From: Christiangramia lutea
GTDB taxonomy: Bacteria > Bacteroidota > Bacteroidia > Flavobacteriales > Flavobacteriaceae
Length of the DNA stretch: 64,000 bases
Assembly (NCBI RefSeq): GCF_022489035.1
Contig: NZ_JAKVTV010000002.1
Coordinates: forward strand, 186,001 to 250,000
Reading direction: 5' to 3'
The notes under the pieces are model-generated. The model saw only the letters and a program-made list of their open reading frames with translations. It did no database searches and was not told the origin of the DNA. Shown piece by piece: positions 49,391 to 58,528 of the stretch (positions are counted from its first letter, which is position 1; each line of letters begins with the position of its first letter). Position numbers and translations under genes: made by a program.

Positions 49391-50278
49391 TCAGGAAACA
49401 CTGAATTTTAATTCGTTTCTATAAACCGAAGGAGACTTTCCGGTAAAGGACTTGAACTGTTTGTTGAAATGACTGAAATTATTAAAGCCACTCTCAAAAC
49501 AAACATCGGTAATACTTATTTGTTTCTCATGAAGTAGTTTGGCAGCATGAGTAAGTCTATATTCATTGACGAATCTGGTGAAGGTTTTACCAGTGATCTT
49601 TTTAAAATATCTGCAGAAGGCTGGAATGGTCATGCTAACTTCCTGGCTTATTTCATCCAGACTAATTGATCTTTTAAATTCTTTTTTAACGAAATTGAAA
49701 ATAATATTTATCCTGTCATTATCCTGAAATGAAGCTTCCAGGATAAAGCCTCCTGCATTCAGGATGGTGTAATTATCAGATTTTTCCAGTTCTTTCAGAA
49801 CCTCAAGCAATCCCATTAATCTGGGAAATGCTTCCTTATTTTTGAGTTCTTCTATCCTGGCGCCAATCTGTCTCTTGGTATTACCGTGAAATACAATCCC
49901 TTTTTTGGCTCTTTCCAGTAGGTTTCTAATTCCAATTAACTCTGGGGATTGGAAAAAATTTTCTCCAAGCAAATCCTGCTTGAATTGAATGACCGATTCG
50001 CATTCATGGCCGGTAAGGCTATCTGTGAATGAACAATGGGGTAGAAGTGATCCAATAAGAATTAGGTCGCCATTACGATAATAAGAAATATGGCTACCTA
50101 TTTGTCTTTTTCCGCAGCCGCCATTTACATAAACAAGTTCGATCTCGGGATGATAATGCCAGAAAGTATTTCTCTTATTATCAGGATTGCTATAATATGT
50201 TCTAAAGGAAAATGAACTGCCAAATTCGGGTTCTATCCTCTCTAGTGTTGGTTTATTTCCAGTATTCATTTGTGGCAT
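49391..50278 (-). CDS. AraC-family transcriptional regulator
   Basis: A 295-residue regulator. The N-terminal cupin-like sensor (about 20-150) has FWHYHPEIELVYVNGGCGKRQIG and GDLILIGSLLPHCSF; the C-terminal AraC domain (about 190-290) has two helix-turn-helices, with SLDEISQEVSMTIPAFCRYFKKITG and FTRFVNEYRLTHAAKLL, then FESGFNNFSHFNKQFKSFTGKSPSVYR. Cupin-AraC regulators of this type usually control carbohydrate-use genes. Divergent to it is a secreted protein gene, which may be its target; this is inference. Confidence 0.93.
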   Translation of the reverse strand: MPQMNTGNKPTLERIEPEFGSSFSFRTYYSNPDNKRNTFWHYHPEIELVYVNGGCGKRQIGSHISYYRNGDLILIGSLLPHCSFTDSLTGHECESVIQFKQDLLGENFFQSPELIGIRNLLERAKKGIVFHGNTKRQIGARIEELKNKEAFPRLMGLLEVLKELEKSDNYTILNAGGFILEASFQDNDRINIIFNFVKKEFKRSISLDEISQEVSMTIPAFCRYFKKITGKTFTRFVNEYRLTHAAKLLHEKQISITDVCFESGFNNFSHFNKQFKSFTGKSPSVYRNELKFSVS

Positions 50279-50319
50279 ATTTTCCTAAAATTAATCTTTG
50301 AGAATAAAGCTGAGTGTAA

Positions 50320-50327
50320 CAAAATTA
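50320..50327 (-). promoter_or_regulatory. Candidate -7 box for the AraC-type gene
   Basis: On the minus strand TAATTTTG fits TAnnTTTG, about 40 bases upstream of the regulator start; no matching -33 element was confirmed. Confidence 0.35.
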
Positions 50328-50435
50328 TCAATAATATGTTCAATATTAACCGAAAACGTTTTCATTATATTCCAGATGGTTAAATAAGAACATAAACCTG
50401 CACATATCCTTCTACTATTCAAGGAGATATTAATC

Positions 50436-50443
50436 TAAGTTTG
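50436..50443 (+). promoter_or_regulatory. Candidate -7 box TAAGTTTG for the secreted protein gene
   Basis: TAAGTTTG fits TAnnTTTG and lies about 40 bases before ATG 50484. No clear -33 element. Confidence 0.4.
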
Positions 50444-50483
50444 GTTAAGCTTTTAATTGAAGTCTAATTTAAAACCTAAGATT

Positions 50484-51068
50484 ATGAAAAAGACATTTAA
50501 AATTTTGACGCTTGCGTTATTTCTATTAGTCAGCTTAAATTCAAGGGCGAACGACGGAATCGATTTAAAAGTAGGTGACCAGCAGTATCTTCTGGTAAGC
50601 CTTTCCAAAGTGGAAAAAGGAGCTTTGCTAAGTCTGTTAGGTGAAAATAAAGAGATCATATATAAAGACCGTATTCTGGAAGAGGATAGTATAACCAGGA
50701 AATTTGATTTCAATGGTCTTCCGGATGGTGAATATACGTTAAAACTAGACCGGGAATTCCATATTTCCACCTCTGTTATCACCAAAATCAAAGATAAATT
50801 GATTATAAATTACAGATCAAACCTTTTGATTTTTAAGCCTTTATATAGAGGTGATGAAGATCAGGTTTCTGTTTATCTGGCAAATCCTGAAAAAAATAGG
50901 GTAGAAATAAAAATATTTGATAAATTTGGCGTGCCTGTTGGGATATTAACCTGTAATGACTTGGTTATTAAGAAGAAGTTAGATTTCTCAGAAGTTCCTC
51001 CCGGTAATTATACTGTTCAGATTAAAACGAAAACCAACAACTTTACGAAGACGTTAGTTGTTGGATAA
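50484..51068 (+). CDS. Secreted protein with T9SS-like C-terminal strand
   Basis: A 194-residue protein when started at ATG 50484, where a signal peptide begins (MKKTFKILTLALFLLVSLN). The mature part consists of beta-sandwich-like units, with FDFNGLPDGEYTLKLDREFH and a C-terminal VEIKIFDKFGVPVGILTCND and LDFSEVPPGNYTVQIKTKT. The last stretch resembles type IX secretion sorting domains, though it is short. It is divergent from the AraC-type regulator. Function unknown. Confidence 0.75.
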   Translation: MKKTFKILTLALFLLVSLNSRANDGIDLKVGDQQYLLVSLSKVEKGALLSLLGENKEIIYKDRILEEDSITRKFDFNGLPDGEYTLKLDREFHISTSVITKIKDKLIINYRSNLLIFKPLYRGDEDQVSVYLANPEKNRVEIKIFDKFGVPVGILTCNDLVIKKKLDFSEVPPGNYTVQIKTKTNNFTKTLVVG

Positions 51069-51095
51069 ATTGAATTTTGGCTAATTCAAATAAAA

Positions 51096-51121
51096 AAACC
51101 CTCACTTTTCAGCGAGGGTTT
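51096..51121. terminator. Bidirectional terminator between convergent genes
   Basis: AAACCCTC and GAGGGTTT pair around ten bases with T-runs both ways, between the secreted protein genes ending at 51068 and 51127. Confidence 0.8.
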
Positions 51122-51126
51122 CTTTT

Positions 51127-52407
51127 TTATTGGTCATCTATTTTTCGTTTGATCTTATCTATCGCATTTTGAATGGATTTCTCCGGTTCTATAATGTTAT
51201 TACTTCCCCAGAATTCGGAATCAGAAAATCCTGAGACATCATCTACCATTACAATATTAGGCTTAATTAGATCTACAGATTTTTTCCAGTCATCACCGGC
51301 ATAAGCCTGCCAGTCGGTTACAACCATCTCACTGTTGATCTTATATTTGGAATTAAATATCTTCCTTTTCCAATTCACGACATATTCCAATTGGGCTTTC
51401 CCATAAGCATAATGCCATTTTCCATCCTCCTGTGCATAATCAACCTGGTAACTTAATTCGGTAGGATATACCTTAGAACCATTAGGTTTCTTTTTAACGA
51501 ACATTTCTGCGGCTGCATTACGGTCGTCCACATTCAAGTGATAGTCTGCTTTAACCAGAGTAGAGGTTTCAGCATCAATAAATAGCTTACCATAGTACCA
51601 AGGATCAGATTCATCTATTTCTTTGAAATCAACTACATAGGTAAAACGGTCGTTGATCTTAGTAGGATCATCAAACCTGTATTCATAACTATCCAGCATT
51701 TCCGGCCTTAACACATATTCGGTATATTTCATCATATCCAGATATAAAGTGTTAAACGGGCCACCTCTTAATTTTAGAGCTACCGTATCTAATTTATCAT
51801 AATCTGTGCTCTTACGAGCTTTATAAATGGAAACAAGGTCCTTTTTTGCAGAATTATACGGGCTCTTAAAGATCTTAACCACTGCTTCGGAAAGGCTTAC
51901 ATTGCTCCATCCTTTTTTAATGGTTTCTCGGTAAAACGAGGTCATAAGGCTTTGATCTGAAAGGTAATTATCATCTTTTTTATCTAACATTTCTCTAACC
52001 AGCAAACGGGGATTGGTAGCTTTATAAAGGCTAACCTCAGTTAATTCCTCAACCGTTTCATCCAATTCTATCCTGGTGTTTGCACTTTCAAAATAGGTTA
52101 ACGGAAGGGTTTTACTTTGAAAGCCAAGCACAGAAATAGTAACTGTTGCTTCTGTTAGATCTTCCGGTACTTTTAAAGAGAATTCACCATCAGAATTGGT
52201 AATAGTAGAGATATTACTATTGTTCAAGGCAAGATAAGCTGAAGAAATCGGCTTTCCATTTCGGGCATTTACTACCTCTCCCTTATACTCAACATATTTA
52301 ATATCTGAAGGCTGAAAAGCAAAACTTTGAACAGCAACAAACAGAAAACTGAAAAGTATTAAAAGGAAGGGAGTCTTCACATTTAAATATGATTCATAGT
52401 GCTTCAT
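51127..52407 (-). CDS. Secreted protein with carboxypeptidase-like regulatory domain
   Basis: A 426-residue exported protein when started at ATG 52407; a signal peptide lies at about residues 10-31 (TPFLLILFSFLFVAVQSFAF). Residues about 38-125 form a carboxypeptidase D regulatory-like domain (YKGEVVNARNGKPISSAYLA, SDGEFSLKVPEDLTEATVTI). The remainder has LLVREMLDKKDDNYLSDQSL, typical of a Bacteroidota protein family that lies at the outer membrane near TonB systems. No TonB receptor is adjacent. Function unknown. Confidence 0.82.
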   Translation of the reverse strand: MKHYESYLNVKTPFLLILFSFLFVAVQSFAFQPSDIKYVEYKGEVVNARNGKPISSAYLALNNSNISTITNSDGEFSLKVPEDLTEATVTISVLGFQSKTLPLTYFESANTRIELDETVEELTEVSLYKATNPRLLVREMLDKKDDNYLSDQSLMTSFYRETIKKGWSNVSLSEAVVKIFKSPYNSAKKDLVSIYKARKSTDYDKLDTVALKLRGGPFNTLYLDMMKYTEYVLRPEMLDSYEYRFDDPTKINDRFTYVVDFKEIDESDPWYYGKLFIDAETSTLVKADYHLNVDDRNAAAEMFVKKKPNGSKVYPTELSYQVDYAQEDGKWHYAYGKAQLEYVVNWKRKIFNSKYKINSEMVVTDWQAYAGDDWKKSVDLIKPNIVMVDDVSGFSDSEFWGSNNIIEPEKSIQNAIDKIKRKIDDQ

Positions 52408-52778
52408 AACAATTGTATTTATGATTGAAATAAACTTATACAATATAAGGAATTTATGGCTTAAAATGATGTGAATAGCCTTGAAATTGAAGTGAACAAT
52501 TGCTAAAATATTATTTTAATAGTGGGTTTGTTGTGATTTTTTAAATTTGGTTTGTAAAAATAGATTAAAGACTTTCCAGATTTATAATGGGGAAAATCAC
52601 ATTTTTGAAACTTTAATTTAATCCGTTAATTTTGATAGAATATAGCGTAAGTTCTCTATTCACTGAATTTTATCCCAAAATGGTAGAAATTTCGGAATTT
52701 TATTTTCGAAGATTGGTGAAATGATAACTTGATTCAAGAAGACCAGTATTTAACATGTAGTGACATGTATTGCCTGAG
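52408..52778. other. Intergenic region without a gene
   Basis: About 370 bases without a supported gene. TAAATTTG at 52542-52549 fits a -7 box reading right, but has no properly spaced -33 element. Near the methyltransferase start ACATGTA occurs twice (around 52753 and 52763), a possible regulatory repeat. Confidence 0.45.
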
Positions 52779-52793
52779 ATGGGAAGTAGGCAT

Positions 52794-53576
52794 ATGAAAA
52801 TTCAGACAGATATTCCTTTTCAGTTTAACAGAAATACATTGAAAGATAATTTTTCACAAGGATCTCAATTTTACTCCGAATACAGACCCGGGTACCCTGA
52901 AGAGGTCTTTAATTTCATTAGGTCTCAACTTTCTGATACTGGTTTTGCATGGGATTGCGGCACTGGAAATGGTCAGGTTGCAGGTAAATTAGCAGAATTT
53001 TTCCATAGGGTGGAGGCTACAGATATTAGTGAAAATCAGTTAGGGAACGCTGTAAAAAAAGAAAATATTCATTACTCTATCCAGCCGGCAGAAAAGACCG
53101 AATTTAATGAAGATTTATTCGATCTAGTTATTTCGGCACAAGCGGTACACTGGTTCGATTTTGAGTCCTTTTTTGCTGAGGTTAAACGATGTATGAAACC
53201 TGACGGACTATTAGTCCTATTGGGTTATGGACTCTTTCAAAGTAATCCAGAAACGAATAAGGTCATTCATTATTTTTATCAGGACATTATAGGTCCGTTT
53301 TGGGATGAGGAAAGAAGGTATCTGGAGGAAAAATACCTTACGATACCATTCCCATTTAAAGAATTGGAAACTCCTGAATTCAGACATAAATATAACTGGA
53401 CAATTGAACATCTACTTGGATACCTTAGAACCTGGTCTGCAGTAAAACATTTTGAAAAAAGTCAGAAAAAAGATCCGGTTTTTATGATAGAGACAGATCT
53501 TAGAAAAGCCTTCGGGGAGAAGAATCAAATTACCTTTCCTATTTTCATGAGATTGGGGAAAATTCAGGTTTTCTGA
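52794..53576 (+). CDS. Class I SAM-dependent methyltransferase
   Basis: A 260-residue methyltransferase. SAM motif I is WDCGTGNGQVAGKLAEFF, followed by VEATDISENQLGNA (motif II) and FDLVISAQAVHWFDFESFFAEVKRCMKPDGLLVLLGYG (motif IV-V region), which places it in the Methyltransf_11/UbiE-like group. The N-terminal DNFSQGSQFYSEYRPGYPEEVF is typical of the Yeast Tmt1-like branch. ATG 52794 is chosen, although ATG 52779 is also in frame. The methyl acceptor is unknown; small acids such as trans-aconitate are possible. The gene is not in an operon. Confidence 0.88.
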   Translation: MKIQTDIPFQFNRNTLKDNFSQGSQFYSEYRPGYPEEVFNFIRSQLSDTGFAWDCGTGNGQVAGKLAEFFHRVEATDISENQLGNAVKKENIHYSIQPAEKTEFNEDLFDLVISAQAVHWFDFESFFAEVKRCMKPDGLLVLLGYGLFQSNPETNKVIHYFYQDIIGPFWDEERRYLEEKYLTIPFPFKELETPEFRHKYNWTIEHLLGYLRTWSAVKHFEKSQKKDPVFMIETDLRKAFGEKNQITFPIFMRLGKIQVF

Positions 53577-53703
53577 CTATTATTTCTACAATAATCTTAG
53601 GCCCTTTAGCCCAGATTGGTACTTACTGCCTTTTTTATTTTGGTGGCATGAAATATGCTCCCTCCTGAAGCGTTAATCAAGTTGACCTAAATCGAAATTA
53701 ATT

Positions 53704-54900
53704 ATGAAGAGAATAATCTTCGCTATATCGGCTGTCTTTTTCAGCTTCAATGAAATGGATGCTCAAATTTATGCCGATAATCAAAATGCTTCAGTAACCG
53801 AACAGGTATTGAAAGAGCTTAATAGAGAACGTAGTTTGTTAAGCCAGAACCTGGAGTTTAGGATCAAGGAAATAGACTCCAAGATCACCAACCTGGATGA
53901 GAGCATTAAGAATTCAAACTCAGCATCAGAAAAAGTAGAGAAATTACTGGAAAGGGTGAAATACCTGGAAGAAAGACAGGAAGAAATAGATAAAAACACG
54001 GTGAGTGTTTATAAGTACAATTATAGTTCTGCTGTATTGAACCTGGCGTCTATGGAGAGGGAAATTAAACCTCTTAACCTGTTCAATACCTCCCGGGAGT
54101 TTTATTCAACTTTGGATGCCGTTGGAAATCCTATGAATTACGAAGGTTACCAGGAATGGTTCGGGAAATTCAAGGAATATATTGCCGAGGAAAAAGAGGA
54201 TGAAGCAAGGCTTCAGGCATTGAACCATATGCTGGAGGTAACTGGAGACCTGGCAAAGGGAACACCTTTTACCGGAATGTTCGCAGGAAGCCTTTTCGAT
54301 GGGATTAGTAGTTTTATAGGCTCACTTAACAGGAGGGATAAGGAATTGAAAGAACAAAGTATGCAAATGCTTAAGTTAACCACCTCGATAGCTCAATTCA
54401 CTCACGATAAAGACCTTATAGAAACCGAATGGGAAGCTATTACCAAAAGTCTTAATGAGCTCAAAGAACTTCAAAATAAGGCGATGGAAGATAACCTGGT
54501 GGAGATCCTGGATATAAAGAAAAAGGATTTCACTGAAAACTTCACGAATGAGACCGACGCAAAAAAGCGTACTCAATATGTCCTTGATATTTCAAAGATC
54601 GCTGAAAATAAGATCGTGGAGGAGCGGAAAACCAATCCTGAAAACTGGAAACAGGAATATCATGATCAAATGCTCGTTGTGCAGAACCTGAAAATTAGGT
54701 TTGGAATGTTGACATTCAGGATTCTTGAGAACCTGGAGAAATATGAAAAACTGATCCATAAATATCAAAAAGATCCTTACTTGAAGGATGAAATGCAAAA
54801 CCTGAAGCTAAAACTGGATATGGTGAGAAATAGTTTTGAATCTACTTTCAATCCCCAGGAATATATCAAAGCTTCTAACGAAATGTATATAGTGGAATAA
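53704..54900 (+). CDS. Secreted coiled-coil protein of unknown function
   Basis: A 398-residue protein with a signal peptide (MKRIIFAISAVFFSFNEMDA) and a long, strongly charged helical body: coiled-coil-like at about 35-100 (KEIDSKITNLDESIKNSNSA, LLERVKYLEERQEEI), a less charged central segment with GDLAKGTPFTGMFAGSLFDG at about 175-195, and more long helices at 210-390. It should be periplasmic or surface attached. I recognise no family; the glycine-containing middle could be a membrane-active or hinge region. It is single and has its own terminator. Confidence 0.75.
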   Translation: MKRIIFAISAVFFSFNEMDAQIYADNQNASVTEQVLKELNRERSLLSQNLEFRIKEIDSKITNLDESIKNSNSASEKVEKLLERVKYLEERQEEIDKNTVSVYKYNYSSAVLNLASMEREIKPLNLFNTSREFYSTLDAVGNPMNYEGYQEWFGKFKEYIAEEKEDEARLQALNHMLEVTGDLAKGTPFTGMFAGSLFDGISSFIGSLNRRDKELKEQSMQMLKLTTSIAQFTHDKDLIETEWEAITKSLNELKELQNKAMEDNLVEILDIKKKDFTENFTNETDAKKRTQYVLDISKIAENKIVEERKTNPENWKQEYHDQMLVVQNLKIRFGMLTFRILENLEKYEKLIHKYQKDPYLKDEMQNLKLKLDMVRNSFESTFNPQEYIKASNEMYIVE

Positions 54901-54906
54901 CACAAG

Positions 54907-54930
54907 TAGAGCCTCAATTTTGAGGCTCTA
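54907..54930. terminator. Bidirectional terminator between convergent genes
   Basis: TAGAGCCTCAA and TTGAGGCTCTA pair around two bases, followed by six Ts; between the coiled-coil protein gene and the trehalose synthase fusion gene. Confidence 0.88.
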
Positions 54931-54951
54931 TTTTTTAAAACTTGTTCAGCT

Positions 54952-57900
54952 CTAATCTTCCTTATTATAGTAACCCAGGATACCTTTAATTCCCCGAATA
55001 GGAATTAAGATCCATTCCCGGCGGTTATCGATTTCATAATTCAACTCAGATAGGGCTTTTTCGAGCAGGAAAGTATGCATGAGAATTTTAAAATCCTCAA
55101 GTTCTTGCGGAATGTAATCTTTACCCTTGGCCTTATCATTATAACCTTTTATATATAAGCGGCTTATGTAATAATGCCAGGTTTCTGCCCATTCCTCCAG
55201 GTTTCCTTCCTTACGCTGTTGATCATATTCCGAAGAAAGGATGTTGCTATAGGCGGCATAATGGAGAGAGCGAATCATAGCCGCCAGGTCGCGCATAGCA
55301 GACCGGCGTATTCTTCTTTCGCTGAATGATTTTGCGGGATCACCTTCGAAACTATTCATGATATATTCCCTGCCTGTCCAGAGGATCTGCCTAAGGTGAT
55401 AATCACCGTGAGTTCTAATTTTCATCACAGGGATCTTATGGTCATAGATGTCTTTAAAACATTTTAATATTTCGTTCTTTAGACCTATCACTTCACCGGC
55501 TTCCCTGGCTGTATCTTCCGGGAGTTCGCTTAAAATTGATTTAAGTTTTTGCAGGCTGGTTCTGGTTAGGGTCTGAAGTCCAGAAAACAGGGACCTTTGG
55601 TAATGGAGGGAAGATTCTTCCTTGTCAAAATCTTTATCTGAAGAATGCTGGGATAAGGCATCATGTAACTCGGCAGTAAATTCACCAAGTTGGTAAATCC
55701 TTTCTGGTAAAATGATCCCTGATAGTTCTTTAAATTCTACAGGGAAGTCTTCATAACTCAATGCCTCGGTAATTCTATTCAAAGGCCTTTTAATTTGAAA
55801 TTCCTTATTAGATGTAAGAACTCTCTCGAAATACCTGTCTAAGGAATCTTTTACATGAGACCATACTTCACCTTGGTTTTCAATCATCTCTTGCATCATA
55901 CCGAAGAAATATGGTTTTCCGGTTTTACGATTAAATTTAATGGCTCCGGCATATCCTGAGATCTTTTCAAAATCGGTTTTTGTTGAAAGGAATTTAATGG
56001 TTTCCACATCTGGATTAAAGGTTTGATCGAGTCGCCTGTAGAGCTTTAAGATCAGTTTATTATCATAGGTAATAATGGTTTGGCGTTTTTCAGTACTCAC
56101 CAGTTCCGATCTTGGTTCTGCGTCCAGGGAATCTAAAATTGTTTTATTTGCTGAAAACTCTAATTCTCCAGAACCTGCTCTGGATTTCTGAGATTTGCGA
56201 AAACTATCGATCAAATGATCTCTAAAATCTTCAGCGTAAACTGAATCAAAAAGATATCCTTCGTCCTTATCAATTTTCAACTTTGCAATAATTCCTCTTT
56301 TCGGAATTTCATTCAGAAGATTTTCGTTTTCCATAGCTGAAAAAGAAACGGGTAGCTGGTATAATTCTGGTAATCCTTCGTTATAAGTAACTTCCAGTAC
56401 CAGGATTCTTGTAGGAAGGTTTTTAATTTTTACTTCAACCGATTCTTTAATTGTAATTTCCTGGATTATTCTACCTGCGCTTTCGAACCATCTTCGGTGG
56501 TCCAGGTAAGGCGGGAGGATCTGCCCTGAAAGTTTCTGAAGGGTTCTGTTTTTCAATAGATTACTCCAGTTATCTATGTTTAAAGCCGGTATCTTGCTTT
56601 TACCCTCAACTCTTTCTCTTTCTTTTTCAAGTACAAACCAGTAATATCCATAAGGGGAAAGAGTAAAAAGGTATGGCCTTTCTGAAATCACAGGAAACCT
56701 GTTATGGCTAAAGACCTCCACAGGAGTGTAACCCTTAAATTCTTCCAGGTCAATCTCGGCGGGTTGGGAGAACCTGGAAAGATTTCCCAGGACAAGAATC
56801 TTTTCATCCTCAAATTTTCTGGTGTAAGCTATGATCTTTGAATTTGCTGGTGAAAGGAATCCTATATCCCCACGGCCGAAAGCCTTATATTTTTTACGCA
56901 TTCCTATGATCCTTTTCATCCACCATAAAAGCGAAGATGAGATCATTTGCTGTGTTTCTACATTTATGGATTCATATTTATATTCAGGGTCTATGATCAA
57001 AGGGAGGTATAATTTCTGAGGGTTTGCAAGTGAAAAACCTGCATTTCTATCGGCTGACCATTGCATTGGTGTACGAACCCCGTCACGGTCACCAAGGTAG
57101 AAGTTGTCTCCCATGCCAATTTCGTCACCGTAATAGATGATGGGTGTTCCTGGAAGGGAAAAAAGTAGCACATTCATCAACTCAATTTTACTTCTATTGT
57201 TTTCCAGTAGTGGAGCCAGCCTGTGCCTAATTCCAACATTGATCTTCGCCTGGGGATCCTTCGTGTATACTTTATACATATAATCCCGTTCTTCATCGGT
57301 CACCATCTCCAGGGTAAGTTCATCATGATTTCTAAGGAAAATTCCCCACTGGCAGTTCTCAGGAATTTCAGGAGTCTGATCTATAATATCAATTATTGGA
57401 TATCGATCTTCCATCTTTACAGCCATGAACATTCGGGGCATAATTGGAAAGTGATAGTTCATGTGACATTCATCCCCGTCTCCGAAATAGGCTGCAGAAT
57501 CCTCAGGCCACATATTGGCTTCAGCAAGTAAAAGCTTATCATCATAATTTTTATCTACATAAGCTCTTAGGTCTTTAAGGAATTCGTGAGTTTGTGGCAG
57601 GTTTTCACAATTGGTGTCTTCTCTTTCGAAAAGGTAGGGTACGGCATCCAGCCTGAACCCATCTACACCCATCTTACACCAGTAGTCCAGGATATCAAAT
57701 ACTTCCTGCTGAACTTGAGGATTGTCAAAATTCAGGTCGGGCTGGTGAGAAAAGAACCTGTGCCAGTAATATGCCTGAGCCTCTGCATCCCAACTCCAGT
57801 TCGATGGTTCAGTATCTGTAAAAATGATCCTGGCGTCCTTATATTTATGGGGATCGTCGCTCCAAACATAATAATTTCTTTCCGGGGAACCTGCGGGGGC

Positions 57901-58269
57901 CTTTCTAGCTCTTTGGAACCATGGGTGCTGGTCTGAAGTGTGATTTATCACTAATTCCGTGATCACCTTTAAACCTCTGCTATGAGCTTCTTCGATGAAC
58001 TTTTTAAAATCTTCTACATTTCCGTAAGATTCATTAATCGAGTAATAATCGGCGATATCATAACCATCATCTCTTAATGGAGAAGGATAAAAGGGTAGTA
58101 GCCAGATCGCAGTGACTCCAAGGTCTTCGAGGTAATCGAGTTTTTGCAATAAGCCCTCAAAATCGCCAATTCCATCATCATTACTATCAAAAAAAGCCTT
58201 TATGTGCAGCTCGTAAATTATTGCGTCCTTGTACCAGAGATTTTCTTTTTCGGTTGATTTTTTAGGCAT
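54952..58269 (-). CDS. treS: Trehalose synthase (maltose glucosyltransferase) fused to maltokinase
   Basis: A 1105-residue bifunctional protein. Residues 1-550 are a GH13 trehalose synthase: YELHIKAFFDSNDDGIGDFEGL, ELVINHTSDQHPWFQ, catalytic Asp in GVDGFRLDAVPYLF, Glu in LLLAEANMWPED and FLRNHDEL. Residues about 640-1105 are an APH-like maltokinase (Pep2) with IRTHGDYHLRQILWTG and NSFEGDPAKSFSERRIRRSA. Together they convert trehalose to maltose and then maltose 1-phosphate for GlgE. Known TreS-Mak fusions usually neighbour glgE and glgB; neither is in this window. Its substrate balance here is not determined. Confidence 0.93.
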   Translation of the reverse strand: MPKKSTEKENLWYKDAIIYELHIKAFFDSNDDGIGDFEGLLQKLDYLEDLGVTAIWLLPFYPSPLRDDGYDIADYYSINESYGNVEDFKKFIEEAHSRGLKVITELVINHTSDQHPWFQRARKAPAGSPERNYYVWSDDPHKYKDARIIFTDTEPSNWSWDAEAQAYYWHRFFSHQPDLNFDNPQVQQEVFDILDYWCKMGVDGFRLDAVPYLFEREDTNCENLPQTHEFLKDLRAYVDKNYDDKLLLAEANMWPEDSAAYFGDGDECHMNYHFPIMPRMFMAVKMEDRYPIIDIIDQTPEIPENCQWGIFLRNHDELTLEMVTDEERDYMYKVYTKDPQAKINVGIRHRLAPLLENNRSKIELMNVLLFSLPGTPIIYYGDEIGMGDNFYLGDRDGVRTPMQWSADRNAGFSLANPQKLYLPLIIDPEYKYESINVETQQMISSSLLWWMKRIIGMRKKYKAFGRGDIGFLSPANSKIIAYTRKFEDEKILVLGNLSRFSQPAEIDLEEFKGYTPVEVFSHNRFPVISERPYLFTLSPYGYYWFVLEKERERVEGKSKIPALNIDNWSNLLKNRTLQKLSGQILPPYLDHRRWFESAGRIIQEITIKESVEVKIKNLPTRILVLEVTYNEGLPELYQLPVSFSAMENENLLNEIPKRGIIAKLKIDKDEGYLFDSVYAEDFRDHLIDSFRKSQKSRAGSGELEFSANKTILDSLDAEPRSELVSTEKRQTIITYDNKLILKLYRRLDQTFNPDVETIKFLSTKTDFEKISGYAGAIKFNRKTGKPYFFGMMQEMIENQGEVWSHVKDSLDRYFERVLTSNKEFQIKRPLNRITEALSYEDFPVEFKELSGIILPERIYQLGEFTAELHDALSQHSSDKDFDKEESSLHYQRSLFSGLQTLTRTSLQKLKSILSELPEDTAREAGEVIGLKNEILKCFKDIYDHKIPVMKIRTHGDYHLRQILWTGREYIMNSFEGDPAKSFSERRIRRSAMRDLAAMIRSLHYAAYSNILSSEYDQQRKEGNLEEWAETWHYYISRLYIKGYNDKAKGKDYIPQELEDFKILMHTFLLEKALSELNYEIDNRREWILIPIRGIKGILGYYNKED

Positions 58270-58528
58270 AAAAAATGTTTAAGTGATTAAGAATCAGGAA
58301 TCAGTCTTCCGTTTAAAATTATAAAAAACTAAAAGCCTCTACAGTTAAAGGAATATTAAACAAAATACAGTTTCAGCCTTAGGATAAAAAAATAAATCTT
58401 TCCTTGAATGTTCGTAACTACCTGTTTTACAGTATTATTTATTATATTTAGACTCCCAGCCTGACCTAAAAGATCCTTCAAAAACATTTTTCGGAATTAA
58501 TAATTAATCAACTAAAACCATTGGAATT
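58270..58528. other. Divergent intergenic region
   Basis: 259 bases between the divergent trehalose synthase fusion gene and the peptidase gene. No gene, clear TAnnTTTG promoter pair or notable repeat was identified; both promoters are presumably here. Confidence 0.4.
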
